From: Candidatus Odinarchaeota archaeon
Lineage (GTDB): Archaea > Asgardarchaeota > Odinarchaeia > Odinarchaeales > Odinarchaeaceae
NCBI GenBank assembly: GCA_016839265.1
Contig: JAEOUO010000004.1
Span: 1-32,222, forward strand
Direction of reading: 5' to 3'
Length of the DNA: 32,222 nucleotides
Shown: piece by piece, positions 7,873 through 16,309 of the stretch
Layout of the letters: each line of letters starts with the position of its first letter
How positions within the stretch are numbered: the first letter of the stretch is position 1
Program-made: the position numbers and the translations under genes
Notes under the pieces: model-generated
Database searches by the model: none
Told to the model about the DNA's origin: nothing
What the model saw: only the letters and a program-made list of their open reading frames with translations

Positions 7873-8796
7873 ATGGAGATTGTTGAAAAAACAGCCGCTG
7901 ACATTAAAAACTTGAGGATTCAAGGAGCCACTAATATCGCGGTTAAAGCTTTAACAGCTATAACTGACCAGATTAAGAGTTTAAACCCTAAAACAATTCA
8001 AGAAGCGCTTTCGCAACTTCATAAAATGAAGGAAACACTGTTTCAAAGCAGGCCTACTGAGCCTACTATGAGAACCGGAGTTAAATATATACTCTATAAT
8101 TTACAGCGAAACCTCCCTGACCCTGTTAACATAAGTGACGTGATATCTTCTTTAGCCTCCCAGTATATTACACTTCTTAAAGAAGCTAAAGCTAGAATTC
8201 AGGTGATCGGCGCTAATAGAATAGTAGACGGAATGACTATAATGACACACTGTCACAGTTCTATTGTGAGCGGGATTATTATTAAAGCATTTCAGGATGG
8301 TAAAAAATTTGATGTAGTGTGTACGGAGACAAGACCTCTATATCAAGGGCATATAACTGCTAGAGAGCTAAGTGAGAAAGGGGTTAAAACCACGCTTATC
8401 GTTGATTCTGCGATGAGATGGGCTGTTCAACAGAAAGAAGTGGATTTAATTCTCGTCGGCGCTGACGCGATTACATCTGAAGGTGTTGTTTTAAATAAGA
8501 TAGGGACAAGATTACTCGCCTTAGCCGCTGAAGAATATAATGTCCCCTTTTACGTAGCCACTCCATCTTTTAAATTCTCACCTGAAACAGTTATAGGTAA
8601 CCTTGAGAAAATAGAGTTAAGGGATCCAGGAGAGGTTTGGGATTCGCCTCCTGAAAATCTTAGAATAGATAATCCTGCTTTCGAAACCGTGGCTAGAAAA
8701 TATATTCACGGAATAATCACAGAGCTGGGGATACTGCCTCCAGGATACCTTTACGGCGCGATTGTTGAGAAGTATCCTTTTATATTCTCGGATTAA
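7873..8796 (+). CDS. Ribose-1,5-bisphosphate isomerase (e2b2-type, eIF2B-related)
   Basis: This enzyme converts ribose-1,5-bisphosphate to ribulose-1,5-bisphosphate, the middle step of the archaeal AMP pathway. From ATG 7873 it has 307 residues. It belongs to the eIF2B alpha/MTNA superfamily, and the features known for the isomerase in Thermococcus are present: a cysteine in MTHCHS (Cys127) and an aspartate in LILVGADAI (Asp198), the proposed catalytic pair. TRPLYQGH at 153-160 is another family stretch. The frame stays open upstream to ATG 7819, but that extension would add a hydrophobic leader not expected in this cytosolic family, and a TATA box lies within it. AMP phosphorylase follows after 22 nt, evidently in the same operon. 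Confidence 0.9.
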   Translation: MEIVEKTAADIKNLRIQGATNIAVKALTAITDQIKSLNPKTIQEALSQLHKMKETLFQSRPTEPTMRTGVKYILYNLQRNLPDPVNISDVISSLASQYITLLKEAKARIQVIGANRIVDGMTIMTHCHSSIVSGIIIKAFQDGKKFDVVCTETRPLYQGHITARELSEKGVKTTLIVDSAMRWAVQQKEVDLILVGADAITSEGVVLNKIGTRLLALAAEEYNVPFYVATPSFKFSPETVIGNLEKIELRDPGEVWDSPPENLRIDNPAFETVARKYIHGIITELGILPPGYLYGAIVEKYPFIFSD

Positions 8797-8818
8797 AGTT
8801 ATTTTAAAGGTGTGAAAA

Positions 8819-10339
8819 ATGGTTGAGTTAACGGTTAAACTAGTTGATGTAATATGTAACTATAATCAGGTTATATTAAACGATAAAGACGCTAAGAATA
8901 TGAAGGTTACCAGTCGCGATCGCGTTCAAGTTAAATCAATTAATAAATCTTTCACAGCGGTTTTACTGACAACTAAAAGTCTTTTACGTGAGGGAGAGAT
9001 CGGGTTAAACGAGACTCTTATGAGTAATCTTCAGGCTAAAGAAGGTGGAACGGTTGAAGTTACCCCAGCGAAAACACCTCTCTCCCTGTCATTTATTAAG
9101 AAAAAATTAAGCGGAGATTCTTTAAGCCATGCTGAAATGTCTCAGATCGTAGAGGATATTGTTTCTATGACTTTAACACCTGTTGAGATGGCCGCTTTCA
9201 TATTAGCTCAACACTACCAGGATCTGTCTATGGCTGAAGTTGAATATTTGACTAGAGCTATGGCGGAGACCGGTGTCACAATCGACTTCGAGGAGCCTGT
9301 CTACGATAAGCACTCCATTGGCGGTGTTCCGGGTAACAAAGTCTCTCTTCTAATTGTTCCTATAATCGCTTCTATGGGGCTTTTAATACCTAAAACGAGC
9401 AGTAGAGCTATAACCTCTCCTTCAGGAACCGCGGATACATTTGAAGTTTTAGCTCCCGTTAACTTTTCAGTTGAAGAGATTAAATCACTTGTTAAAAAAA
9501 CACGTGGCTGCCTTGTATGGGGGGGAACCCTTAACATTGCACCTGCAGATGATATTTTAATCGAAACCGTGGAGTATCCTTTGAGCATAGATCCGACAAG
9601 TCAGATGTTAGCTTCAATAATGTCTAAGAAATTAGCTATAGGAGTGGATTCTCTTGTATTAGATGTCCCTGTAGGTTTTAACGCTAAAGTTAAAACTAAA
9701 GAGGAGGCGGTTACGCTTTCAAGAAAATTTGTTGAATTAGGTGAAAGATTAAAGATAAGGGTTGAAGTCGGTTTAACATACGGTGATCAACCTGTAGGTC
9801 ACGCTGTCGGGCCGGCTTTAGAGGCGAAGGAGGCTCTTGAAGCTTTAATGGGTGTAGGTGCTTCCACCTCACTTGTAGAGAAATCTACAGCTTTAGCGGG
9901 TATATTATTAGAAATGGCTGGGCTTGCAAGCAGGGGAAGCGGCCAACAGCTCGCTTTAGAGTGTGTCAACAACGGTAAAGCTCTTAAAAAAATGATGGAG
10001 ATTATTGAAAACCAGGGCGGGGACCCTAATATTAAACTAGAAGATATTCCTTTAGGTGAGGAGTCTGAGAATATACTTGCTCCATTCTCCGGTTATATTG
10101 TCGAAGTGGATAATAAAGCTGTTAACGCAATCGCTAGAGCCGCAGGCGCTCCAGAACATAAAGGTGCAGGAGTATACTTATATAAGAAGAGAGGCGGCTA
10201 TGTGAAGAAGGGGGATCCGATTCTGAAAATCTACGCCGAGAAATCTTCTAAGCTCAGTGAAGCTATATCTGTAGCGAATAAATCTAACCCTGTAACTATT
10301 GAGGGGATGCTTCTTAAACATGTATCAGCGTTATACTAG
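8819..10339 (+). CDS. deoA: AMP phosphorylase (archaeal DeoA)
   Basis: This 506-residue enzyme splits AMP (also CMP and UMP in characterised homologues) with phosphate to give the free base and ribose-1,5-bisphosphate. The glycosyltransferase-family signature KHSIGGVPGNKVSL lies at about 162-175, followed by TSSRAITSPSGTADTFEVLA, which separates it from anthranilate phosphoribosyltransferase. The N-terminal ~85 residues form the extra domain found in archaeal AMP phosphorylases, and the total length is the family norm. The start has GGTGTG 5 nt upstream. It follows the isomerase by 22 nt; with RuBisCO it completes the route AMP to 3-phosphoglycerate. A small membrane-anchored nuclease-like gene follows after 26 nt. 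Confidence 0.93.
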   Translation: MVELTVKLVDVICNYNQVILNDKDAKNMKVTSRDRVQVKSINKSFTAVLLTTKSLLREGEIGLNETLMSNLQAKEGGTVEVTPAKTPLSLSFIKKKLSGDSLSHAEMSQIVEDIVSMTLTPVEMAAFILAQHYQDLSMAEVEYLTRAMAETGVTIDFEEPVYDKHSIGGVPGNKVSLLIVPIIASMGLLIPKTSSRAITSPSGTADTFEVLAPVNFSVEEIKSLVKKTRGCLVWGGTLNIAPADDILIETVEYPLSIDPTSQMLASIMSKKLAIGVDSLVLDVPVGFNAKVKTKEEAVTLSRKFVELGERLKIRVEVGLTYGDQPVGHAVGPALEAKEALEALMGVGASTSLVEKSTALAGILLEMAGLASRGSGQQLALECVNNGKALKKMMEIIENQGGDPNIKLEDIPLGEESENILAPFSGYIVEVDNKAVNAIARAAGAPEHKGAGVYLYKKRGGYVKKGDPILKIYAEKSSKLSEAISVANKSNPVTIEGMLLKHVSALY

Positions 10340-10365
10340 AACCTGTTAAACAAGAGTGGTTTAAT

Positions 10366-10737
10366 ATGATTGATTTATTAATCACTGTTTTAGCGATTAT
10401 AACATCCGCGTTGATTTTAACATGTTATTTTCTTATTAAAAAGAATCAGAAATTAACAAGAGAGATTAGAGAAATGGAAACCCAGCAGAAGAGTCTTTCA
10501 ACAGTTTACGGTCGGATAAGCGAGCAATGGTTTCCTTTAATGAAAGAGTACCCTTATAACCCTCAAAACTTCCGTTTCATCGGTTCACCTGTAGACGGAA
10601 TCCAGTTTGAAGAAGATAAAATTATTTTCTGCGAATTTAAAGTACATAAATCACAGCTTAACGAGAATCAGAAAAGAATCCGGGATCTGGTTAAAAATAG
10701 GAAAGTTGACTGGGAGGAATTCCACTTCAATATATAA
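10366..10737 (+). CDS. Membrane-anchored protein with Holliday-junction-resolvase-related nuclease fold
   Basis: This 123-residue protein starts with one membrane helix (residues 3-24, LLITVLAIITSALILTCYFLI), then a short charged coil (25-50), then a compact domain with GSPVDGIQF (73-81) and IFCEFKV (87-93). The spacing of Asp77 with Glu90-x-Lys92 is the PD-(D/E)XK pattern. This matches the family described as endonuclease related to archaeal Holliday junction resolvases, whose activity I do not know to be demonstrated. The membrane anchor argues against a free recombination enzyme. It lies 26 nt after AMP phosphorylase and probably belongs to its transcript. Its stop is one nucleotide from the convergent GMP synthase stop. 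Confidence 0.7.
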   Translation: MIDLLITVLAIITSALILTCYFLIKKNQKLTREIREMETQQKSLSTVYGRISEQWFPLMKEYPYNPQNFRFIGSPVDGIQFEEDKIIFCEFKVHKSQLNENQKRIRDLVKNRKVDWEEFHFNI

Positions 10738-10738
10738 T

Positions 10739-11938
10739 CTACTCGAATTCAACAGTCGCAGGCGGTTTCTGTGTTATATCATAGTAGACAGCTGCAATAT
10801 TACCACTCTCAGCTGTTATCTCAGAAGCTAGTTCAGCTAAAACACTAGGCGGAATATCCGCTACAGACGCTGTCATAAAATCTCTGGTAGTGACCGCTCT
10901 AACCGCGATTAAATAATCTCCTGTTCTCTTACCTGATATTAAATATAATATTCTAGTGAATTCAGGGTTTTTAGCTACAAGATTGACGTGTAGTTTAACT
11001 AACTCTCTCACAGGTGGAATGTAAACATCCCTGTTTTTGAAAACTTCTAAAGCGGCTATATGACCATAAGCGCGGACATCTCCTTTAACACCCGTCGCCT
11101 TATTTCTGAGAATTTGAACGTTCACATTTAAACCGTTGACTTGGAGAGCCTCCTCTACTTCCAACCTCATTTTATCTATTTTATCACGCATAACCTCATT
11201 TATATTAGAATTATCAAGAATCGCAGCGAAATACTGTTGTGTATTAAACTGGGAGAGTTTCCCTTCAGTTAACTGTGTGGCTTTCTTTAAAATTCTTATT
11301 TTCTCCTCGTTAAATCTACCTACTAATCTAACCAGCAACCCGGGGCCTGGGAAAGGCTGCCGCTCAGATAAAACTTGAGGGATTTGAAGATACCTAGCTA
11401 CTCTCCTAACCTGATCCTTATAGAGATACATTAAAGGTTCAATAACCTGGAAACCGTATTTTTCAACAGGGTTTATGCCAATTTGTGTTAAAATATTATG
11501 CTGGCTTTTAATACCGCCACGGGTTTCAATCCAATCAGGGGCGATTGTACCTTGAATTAAAAACCTGCAATTCTCTTCTTTAGCTATAGCCCCTAGTATC
11601 TTATAAAATGTTTCCCTGAATGCTTTTCTCTTCTCCTCCGCATCCTCTAAACCTTTAAGCGCGTTATAAAACTGCTCCGCGCCCTCATAAATTCTCATAG
11701 GAAGATTTAAAGGTGGCTTAGATAAAAGCGCTGCAACCCACTGCGGTTCACCTATTCTCATGAAACCTGTATCTATTATTACACAGATTAAATTATCACC
11801 TAAAGCTTTATGAGCTAACACTCCGCAGGTGGTGCTGTCAACACCGCCTGAAACAGCGATTAACGCTTTCTCACCAGCTAAAACTCTTCTAAGCTCTTCA
11901 ATCTGTGTTTTAACAAATTTTTCCTCGTTGAATACCAT
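10739..11938 (-). CDS. guaAB: GMP synthase subunit B (ATP pyrophosphatase/XMP aminase)
   Basis: It converts XMP, ATP and ammonia to GMP; in archaea the glutaminase is a separate polypeptide, which is not in this window. The PP-loop SGGVDS is at residues 30-35, ERQPFPGPGLLVR at 192-204 is the GuaA signature, GVKGDVRAYGH at 283-293 is the XMP-binding dimerisation region, and the protein ends in KPPATVEFE, equivalent to the usual KPPATIEWE. At 399 residues it is clearly longer than the ~310 usual for archaeal subunit B. The excess includes about 50 residues between GDVRAYGH and AVRAVTTRDFMTA (about 294-343). All key motifs are intact, so it should be active. It diverges from mfnD. Confidence 0.92.
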   Translation of the reverse strand: MVFNEEKFVKTQIEELRRVLAGEKALIAVSGGVDSTTCGVLAHKALGDNLICVIIDTGFMRIGEPQWVAALLSKPPLNLPMRIYEGAEQFYNALKGLEDAEEKRKAFRETFYKILGAIAKEENCRFLIQGTIAPDWIETRGGIKSQHNILTQIGINPVEKYGFQVIEPLMYLYKDQVRRVARYLQIPQVLSERQPFPGPGLLVRLVGRFNEEKIRILKKATQLTEGKLSQFNTQQYFAAILDNSNINEVMRDKIDKMRLEVEEALQVNGLNVNVQILRNKATGVKGDVRAYGHIAALEVFKNRDVYIPPVRELVKLHVNLVAKNPEFTRILYLISGKRTGDYLIAVRAVTTRDFMTASVADIPPSVLAELASEITAESGNIAAVYYDITQKPPATVEFE

Positions 11939-12042
11939 TAAATATCACGCTACCGGTTGAACTCTTACTTAAATCTAAGTTAAATATTAATATAACACCC
12001 ACCTAAAATAAAATATCCAACTATATATAATATTAACTAGCC

Positions 12043-12048
12043 GGGTGG
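12043..12048 (+). promoter_or_regulatory. Ribosome binding site of mfnD
   Basis: GGGTGG at 12043-12048 is 5 nt before TTG 12054 and 14 nt before ATG 12063, which favours the TTG start. TATA-like AATATTAATATAA (about 11984-11996) lies upstream at a suitable distance for a leadered transcript. Confidence 0.45.
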
Positions 12049-12053
12049 AATAG

Positions 12054-13304
12054 TTGAAATTAATGGTTTACGAGCATGCTTCAGGCGGAGGCTACTGTGA
12101 TAGAAAGCTAACACCATCCCTTTTCAGTGAAGGATATGCGATGCTTAACGCGTCTGTTCAGGATTTTCAACGGATTGAAAGCAAAGTTTACACTACACTT
12201 GACTATCGAATCGCGAATTTCACTCCGCCTTTAAACGTTGAGGTGGTTACAATTCTACGGCCACCCCAGAAAATATTAAATGTATTCGATAAAGTCTGTA
12301 AGGAAATAGATCAAATAATGATTATCGCACCGGAGAACGCTGACACGCTTTATAATCTAACTAAAATAGCTGAGAGAAACCAGCTTATCGTTTTAGGCTC
12401 CACTTCTGAAGCTGTGAAGGTTTTATCTAATAAATGGAATGTTAAAAAAATAGCTGAAAACCTCGGCTTAAATGTTCCCCACCTTGAAAAAATATCTTTC
12501 AACGCTTCTCTTAAAGAAGTTAAAGAAATATTAGATAACATCGGTTACCCTGCTGTTTTAAGAAATCTTGACTCAGTCGGCGGTGAAGGTATAATCTCAG
12601 TCACTTCGAAAAGTGATTTAAACACGGCGATTACAACACTTAAATCAACTACAACCCACCATGAGTTTATAGCGCATAAATATATTAAAGGGATTCCAGC
12701 TAGTGTCAGCCTTTTATCTAACGGAGTGACTGCGATTCCTATAAGCTTAAACGCTCAAGCTGTTAACTTCGATCAGCAGACCGGTTTATTAGATTATCTC
12801 GGCGGCTACACTCCGCTTAAATATAAAGTATCTGTGCAAGTTAAGAAAACAGCTTTAAAATTAGTTGAGTACATGTCTGGTGTAAGAGGATACATTGGAG
12901 TCGACTTTGTAATAGATGAATCAGATCAACCGTTCATTCTTGAAGTTAACCCGCGTTTAACCACAAGCTACATAGCTATTCGACGTGTAACGGATATCAA
13001 CTTAATGGAGGCTATACGTAAAGCTGTCGTGGATGGTTCACTGCCTGAAAAAATAAATTTGGAAGGTTCAGCTTTCTTCTCTAAAGTTAGAATTAAAGTA
13101 ACCGGCGGGTTAACAGTAACTAAAATGCATCAACTAGCTCAAATCAGCGGAGTTATCACCCCCCCCTTCCCAACAGGTTTAAACTACTCTGAAGCTATGA
13201 TCGTAGCTGAAGGAGGTACTTTAAGAGAAGCTCAGAATGCTTTCCAATATATGAAAAAAAACTTAGAGTCACTGGGTGAAGTAGCATCTGAGGGTATTAC
13301 ATGA
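12054..13304 (+). CDS. mfnD: ATP-grasp enzyme, tyramine--L-glutamate ligase (methanofuran biosynthesis)
   Basis: MfnD joins glutamate to tyramine through a gamma-amide bond, the first step in building the methanofuran side chain. The N-terminus (MVYEHASGGGYCD, then SEGYAML) is typical of MfnD-like ATP-grasp proteins. The ATP-grasp core follows: NKWNVKKIAENLGLNVP, the glycine-rich loop DSVGGEGI, and the metal-binding strand pair GYIGVDFVID ... FILEVNPRLTTSY. The protein has 416 residues; the last ~90 (after about 325) lie beyond the ATP-grasp core. TTG 12054 was chosen from the GGGTGG site 5 nt before it; ATG 12063 is the alternative. It overlaps mfnF by 4 nt. Adjacent mfnF and mfnE support this over other ATP-grasp ligases. 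Confidence 0.8.
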   Translation: MKLMVYEHASGGGYCDRKLTPSLFSEGYAMLNASVQDFQRIESKVYTTLDYRIANFTPPLNVEVVTILRPPQKILNVFDKVCKEIDQIMIIAPENADTLYNLTKIAERNQLIVLGSTSEAVKVLSNKWNVKKIAENLGLNVPHLEKISFNASLKEVKEILDNIGYPAVLRNLDSVGGEGIISVTSKSDLNTAITTLKSTTTHHEFIAHKYIKGIPASVSLLSNGVTAIPISLNAQAVNFDQQTGLLDYLGGYTPLKYKVSVQVKKTALKLVEYMSGVRGYIGVDFVIDESDQPFILEVNPRLTTSYIAIRRVTDINLMEAIRKAVVDGSLPEKINLEGSAFFSKVRIKVTGGLTVTKMHQLAQISGVITPPFPTGLNYSEAMIVAEGGTLREAQNAFQYMKKNLESLGEVASEGIT

Positions 13305-14347
13305 CTGTTATCGCTGGCGTTGACGTGGGTGGAGCTAACACTAAAATCTCTATCATAAACTCTGATTATAAAACGCAAAGCGTAAGCTTTTATTTCCCTT
13401 TCTGGAAACGTAAGCTCACTGATTATCCTAAGATTTTCTTAAGTTATTTAAAAAAACTGTCACCTATAAATAGAATAGGTTTTTTCACTATTACGATGAC
13501 CGCTGAACTCTGCGATATATTTAAAACTAAACGTGAAGGGGTTTTAAAAATAATAGAGCTGTTCTCATCTATTCTACCGGTTGACAAACTCTTCTTCTAC
13601 ACTGTTGACGGTAACTATGTTAACGTTTCTAAAGCTGTGCAGAACCCTGTAAAATTAGCCGCCTCTAACTGGGTGGCTACAGGCGCCTTCTTTTCAGAGC
13701 TTCTCCCAGACAGTCTTATCATAGATATGGGCAGTACGACAACTGATTTAATAATAGTGAAAGATAGAGTAGTATACAGTAAAGGTTCTACTGATTTGAA
13801 AAGGCTTTTAAACGGTGAACTCTACTATACTGGGCTTCTTCGAACACCTTTATGCGCTTTAACCAATCGACTCTCCTTCAATAATAAGGAATACAGTTTA
13901 GCCGCTGAATTATTCGCGATCACAGCTGATGTTCATTTAATTTTAGGCAACATCAATCAAAACCAGTATACATGTGACACACCGGATAACGGTGAAAAAA
14001 CAATTGAAGCCTCCTATCGGAGGCTCAGCCGCATGTTATGTTCAGATGTAGAGGAACTTTCAAAACAGGATTTATTTAAAATCGCGAAGGTTTTTGAAAG
14101 AATTCAGTTTAACACGGTTAAGAGAGGCGTAAATAAATTATTAAACACTCATCTTCAGCTTCAAAATAAACCTGTTATCTTGACAGGGATCGGCCGCAAA
14201 TGGCTTTATAAAATGTTTAAAGCCAGCCGGTTAAATTTAAGCTTTAAACTATCAGATGAGTTAATTAAAAAAGATGTCAGCGACTTAACACCCGCTTACG
14301 CTATCGCATACCTGTTTAATAAAAAACTGAGGGATATTGTTGAGTGA
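13301..14347 (+). CDS. mfnF: MfnF, methanofuran-precursor condensing enzyme (H4MPT-linked C1 pathway protein)
   Basis: MfnF couples the aminomethylfuran diphosphate unit to gamma-glutamyltyramine during methanofuran biosynthesis. This 348-residue protein belongs to the ASKHA/hydantoinase-like family once called 'H4MPT-linked C1 transfer pathway protein'. Diagnostic stretches are DVGGANTK at 8-15 (phosphate 1 loop), AASNWVATGAF around 124-134, IIDMGSTTTDLI with Asp142 (phosphate 2 loop), and ELYYTGLLRTPLCAL. The ATG overlaps the mfnD stop (ATGA), and the 3' end overlaps mfnE, so the three genes form a tightly coupled operon. Confidence 0.87.
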   Translation: MTVIAGVDVGGANTKISIINSDYKTQSVSFYFPFWKRKLTDYPKIFLSYLKKLSPINRIGFFTITMTAELCDIFKTKREGVLKIIELFSSILPVDKLFFYTVDGNYVNVSKAVQNPVKLAASNWVATGAFFSELLPDSLIIDMGSTTTDLIIVKDRVVYSKGSTDLKRLLNGELYYTGLLRTPLCALTNRLSFNNKEYSLAAELFAITADVHLILGNINQNQYTCDTPDNGEKTIEASYRRLSRMLCSDVEELSKQDLFKIAKVFERIQFNTVKRGVNKLLNTHLQLQNKPVILTGIGRKWLYKMFKASRLNLSFKLSDELIKKDVSDLTPAYAIAYLFNKKLRDIVE

Positions 14348-15014
14348 GTTAGACGCGGTTATTAAAATCGGCGGCGAGCTTATATTAGATGAGGAAACAT
14401 GCCGCTCACTGTTAAAAGAGCTTTATAAAAATATTCTTACAGGTAGAAGACTGCTAGTTATCAGCGGTGGCGGTGTGTTAAGCGATCATATACGTGAACT
14501 TTATCGTAAACGTGTTATATCAGATGAAGCTGCTCACTGGATGGCTGTTCTCTCCATGGATCAATCAGCTCACATACTAGCTGAAAAAGATTTAAATATT
14601 AAACTCGTCCGCAATCCTATTGAAGCTGAACAAGCAGCTGAGTCAAGGCATCTCCCGGTTATGTTAGTTTATAATTATCTTAGATTAAACGATAACCTGC
14701 CTCATAATTGGAGTGTAACCTCAGATTCTATTGCAGCCTATATTGCTTTCAAAACTAAGACTCGATTTCTAATACTGGTTAAAAACGTTGACGGGCTCTA
14801 CCCGACCCCTGAAATCAGGGAGGATAATCTTATACCTGCTATTAAAGCATCCTTTCTTAACCCGGATAAACATAAAATAGTAGACAGTTATCTACGTGAA
14901 ATCCTCTGTTTAAAACCGGATTATAAATGCTGGCTTATCAATGCTTACCACCCTGAGCGGTTAACAGAATTACTGAAAACCGGTGTAACCTTTGGAACTG
15001 AGATAATTATTTAA
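14340..15014 (+). CDS. mfnE: MfnE, aminomethylfuran phosphate kinase (amino-acid kinase fold)
   Basis: MfnE phosphorylates [5-(aminomethyl)furan-3-yl]methyl phosphate to the diphosphate that MfnF uses. The sequence shows the amino-acid kinase fold: AVIKIGGELI at the N-terminus (phosphate-binding lysine and GG), LLVISGGGVLSD near 37-48, WSVTSDSIAAYIAFK near 122-136, and RFLILVKNVDGLYP. Two in-frame TTG codons, 14337 and 14340, can start it; GAGGG at 14329-14333 is 6 nt from 14340 and only 3 nt from 14337, so I prefer 14340. It overlaps the end of mfnF. Length (about 224 residues) suits the family. Confidence 0.78.
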   Translation: MSELDAVIKIGGELILDEETCRSLLKELYKNILTGRRLLVISGGGVLSDHIRELYRKRVISDEAAHWMAVLSMDQSAHILAEKDLNIKLVRNPIEAEQAAESRHLPVMLVYNYLRLNDNLPHNWSVTSDSIAAYIAFKTKTRFLILVKNVDGLYPTPEIREDNLIPAIKASFLNPDKHKIVDSYLREILCLKPDYKCWLINAYHPERLTELLKTGVTFGTEIII

Positions 15015-15054
15015 TATAGTTTAAATATTTAATTATATCACGCGGTGAGTAAAT

Positions 15055-15564
15055 TTGAATAGACCTAGTAAGGATGAATACTATTTGAATATCGCTAAAG
15101 CTGTCTCAGCCCGCTCCACATGTCTTAGAAGAAAATTCGGAGCTGTAATAGTTAAAGATGATGTTATTGTAAGCACCGGATATAATGGTCCGGCTAGAGG
15201 AGTGGTTAACTGTCAGGAAGTCGGCTGTCTTAAAAACCAGCTTAACATACCCGCCTATACAGGTTACGATTATTGTATAGCAGTGCACGCGGAGGAGAAC
15301 TCTATTATAAACGCAGCGCGTCACGGCGCTGAAGTGAAAGGCGCTACATTATATTTATACGGGGAGACTGTTGAGGATAGTAAAATCACAGAGGCTGATC
15401 CGTGTAAAAGATGCAGGCGAGCTATAATCAATGCGGGTATTATTCGGGTGGTGACTAGGAAAAGCGAAACTGAAATAAAAGAGTTTAATGTTTCAGACTG
15501 GGTTAAAGAGGATACAGAATACTATTTAAACGAGTTTAAAAAAGCACTGAAAAAGAATTGTTAA
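15055..15564 (+). CDS. Zinc-dependent deoxycytidylate (dCMP) deaminase-like protein
   Basis: This 169-residue protein belongs to the cytidine/deoxycytidylate deaminase superfamily. Zinc ligands and catalytic glutamate are in HAEENS (His78, Glu80) and PCKRC (Cys117, Cys120). The extra cysteines in NCQEVGCL (Cys53, Cys58) and the insert up to His78 resemble ComEB-type dCMP deaminases, which convert dCMP to dUMP for thymidylate synthesis. TTG 15055 has GGTGA at 15044-15048, 6 nt upstream, and a TATA-like TTTAAATATTTAATTATA just before. It sits between mfnE and the convergent mfnB, whose 3' end overlaps it by 4 nt; a link to methanofuran is not evident, though the substrate has not been shown by sequence. 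Confidence 0.8.
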   Translation: MNRPSKDEYYLNIAKAVSARSTCLRRKFGAVIVKDDVIVSTGYNGPARGVVNCQEVGCLKNQLNIPAYTGYDYCIAVHAEENSIINAARHGAEVKGATLYLYGETVEDSKITEADPCKRCRRAIINAGIIRVVTRKSETEIKEFNVSDWVKEDTEYYLNEFKKALKKNC

Positions 15565-16283
15565 TCTAGCATTCTCTTCAAAACTCTTATTCTATCCGCG
15601 CTCACCTTACCGTTAACTCTATCACCGTTCTCACAGACCAAGCTGCGTACACCTAGAATATCGCAGCCTATTTTTTTAACAGTACGCAGATGCGCTAATC
15701 TCACTCCACCTGCAAGCGCTGTTTGAAAACCTTTACTTTTACACTTCTCAGTGAATTCTTCAAGCTCTTCAACACTCATAAAGTCGAAGGTGCTTTTCCC
15801 ATTTTTAATAAAAGTATCTATCATCAATACGCTTACATCTAAGTCTTCAACTAAATCCGGTAAACGCATCGGATTCACGGATCCTATTCTACTCCAATCA
15901 GAGTAACCGGCTGTAACTATTCTACCAGGAAACCCGAATTCTTTTTTAACTTTACACAACATTTTAAGAAACTCTCTAATCGCCTGCTCTGAAACAGGTT
16001 TATATAAGCCGATTTTCGCGTAATCCACACCAAGACTTAAAACACCTAGCAACGCCTGAGTGATTAATCCAGGTTTATCTAAACTATCACACACAGCCGC
16101 GCTGACCTCCATACTAGGAGGCGTTAGCTTCTTCACTTCTCTAATAATCCATGGATATTGACCGCCTAAAGAACCCTCCAACGGGTTTTTAACATCTATA
16201 ATATCAACACCGCTTTCAATAACTGTTTCAGCTTCTTCAACGTTTTTAGGGCTTACTAAAAGCTTCGTGAAGCACCCCTCCAT
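15561..16283 (-). CDS. mfnB: MfnB, (5-formylfuran-3-yl)methyl phosphate synthase
   Basis: MfnB condenses two triose phosphates (glyceraldehyde-3-phosphate) into 4-(hydroxymethyl)-2-furancarboxaldehyde phosphate, the furan ring of methanofuran. The 240-residue TIM-barrel protein carries the family (formerly DUF556) stretches KLLVSPKNVEEAE, DIIDVKNPLEGSLGGQYPW (lysine of the Schiff-base type in DVKNP), DYAKIGLYKP, and ALAGGVRLAHL. Length matches the family. ATG 16283 is the only reasonable start; its ribosome binding site is weak (CGGAT). It is convergent with the dCMP-deaminase-like gene and only 26 nt downstream of a coiled-coil protein gene on the same strand. Confidence 0.92.
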   Translation of the reverse strand: MEGCFTKLLVSPKNVEEAETVIESGVDIIDVKNPLEGSLGGQYPWIIREVKKLTPPSMEVSAAVCDSLDKPGLITQALLGVLSLGVDYAKIGLYKPVSEQAIREFLKMLCKVKKEFGFPGRIVTAGYSDWSRIGSVNPMRLPDLVEDLDVSVLMIDTFIKNGKSTFDFMSVEELEEFTEKCKSKGFQTALAGGVRLAHLRTVKKIGCDILGVRSLVCENGDRVNGKVSADRIRVLKRMLD

Positions 16284-16309
16284 ATCCGTTAAAACCTGAA
16301 ACTAAAATC

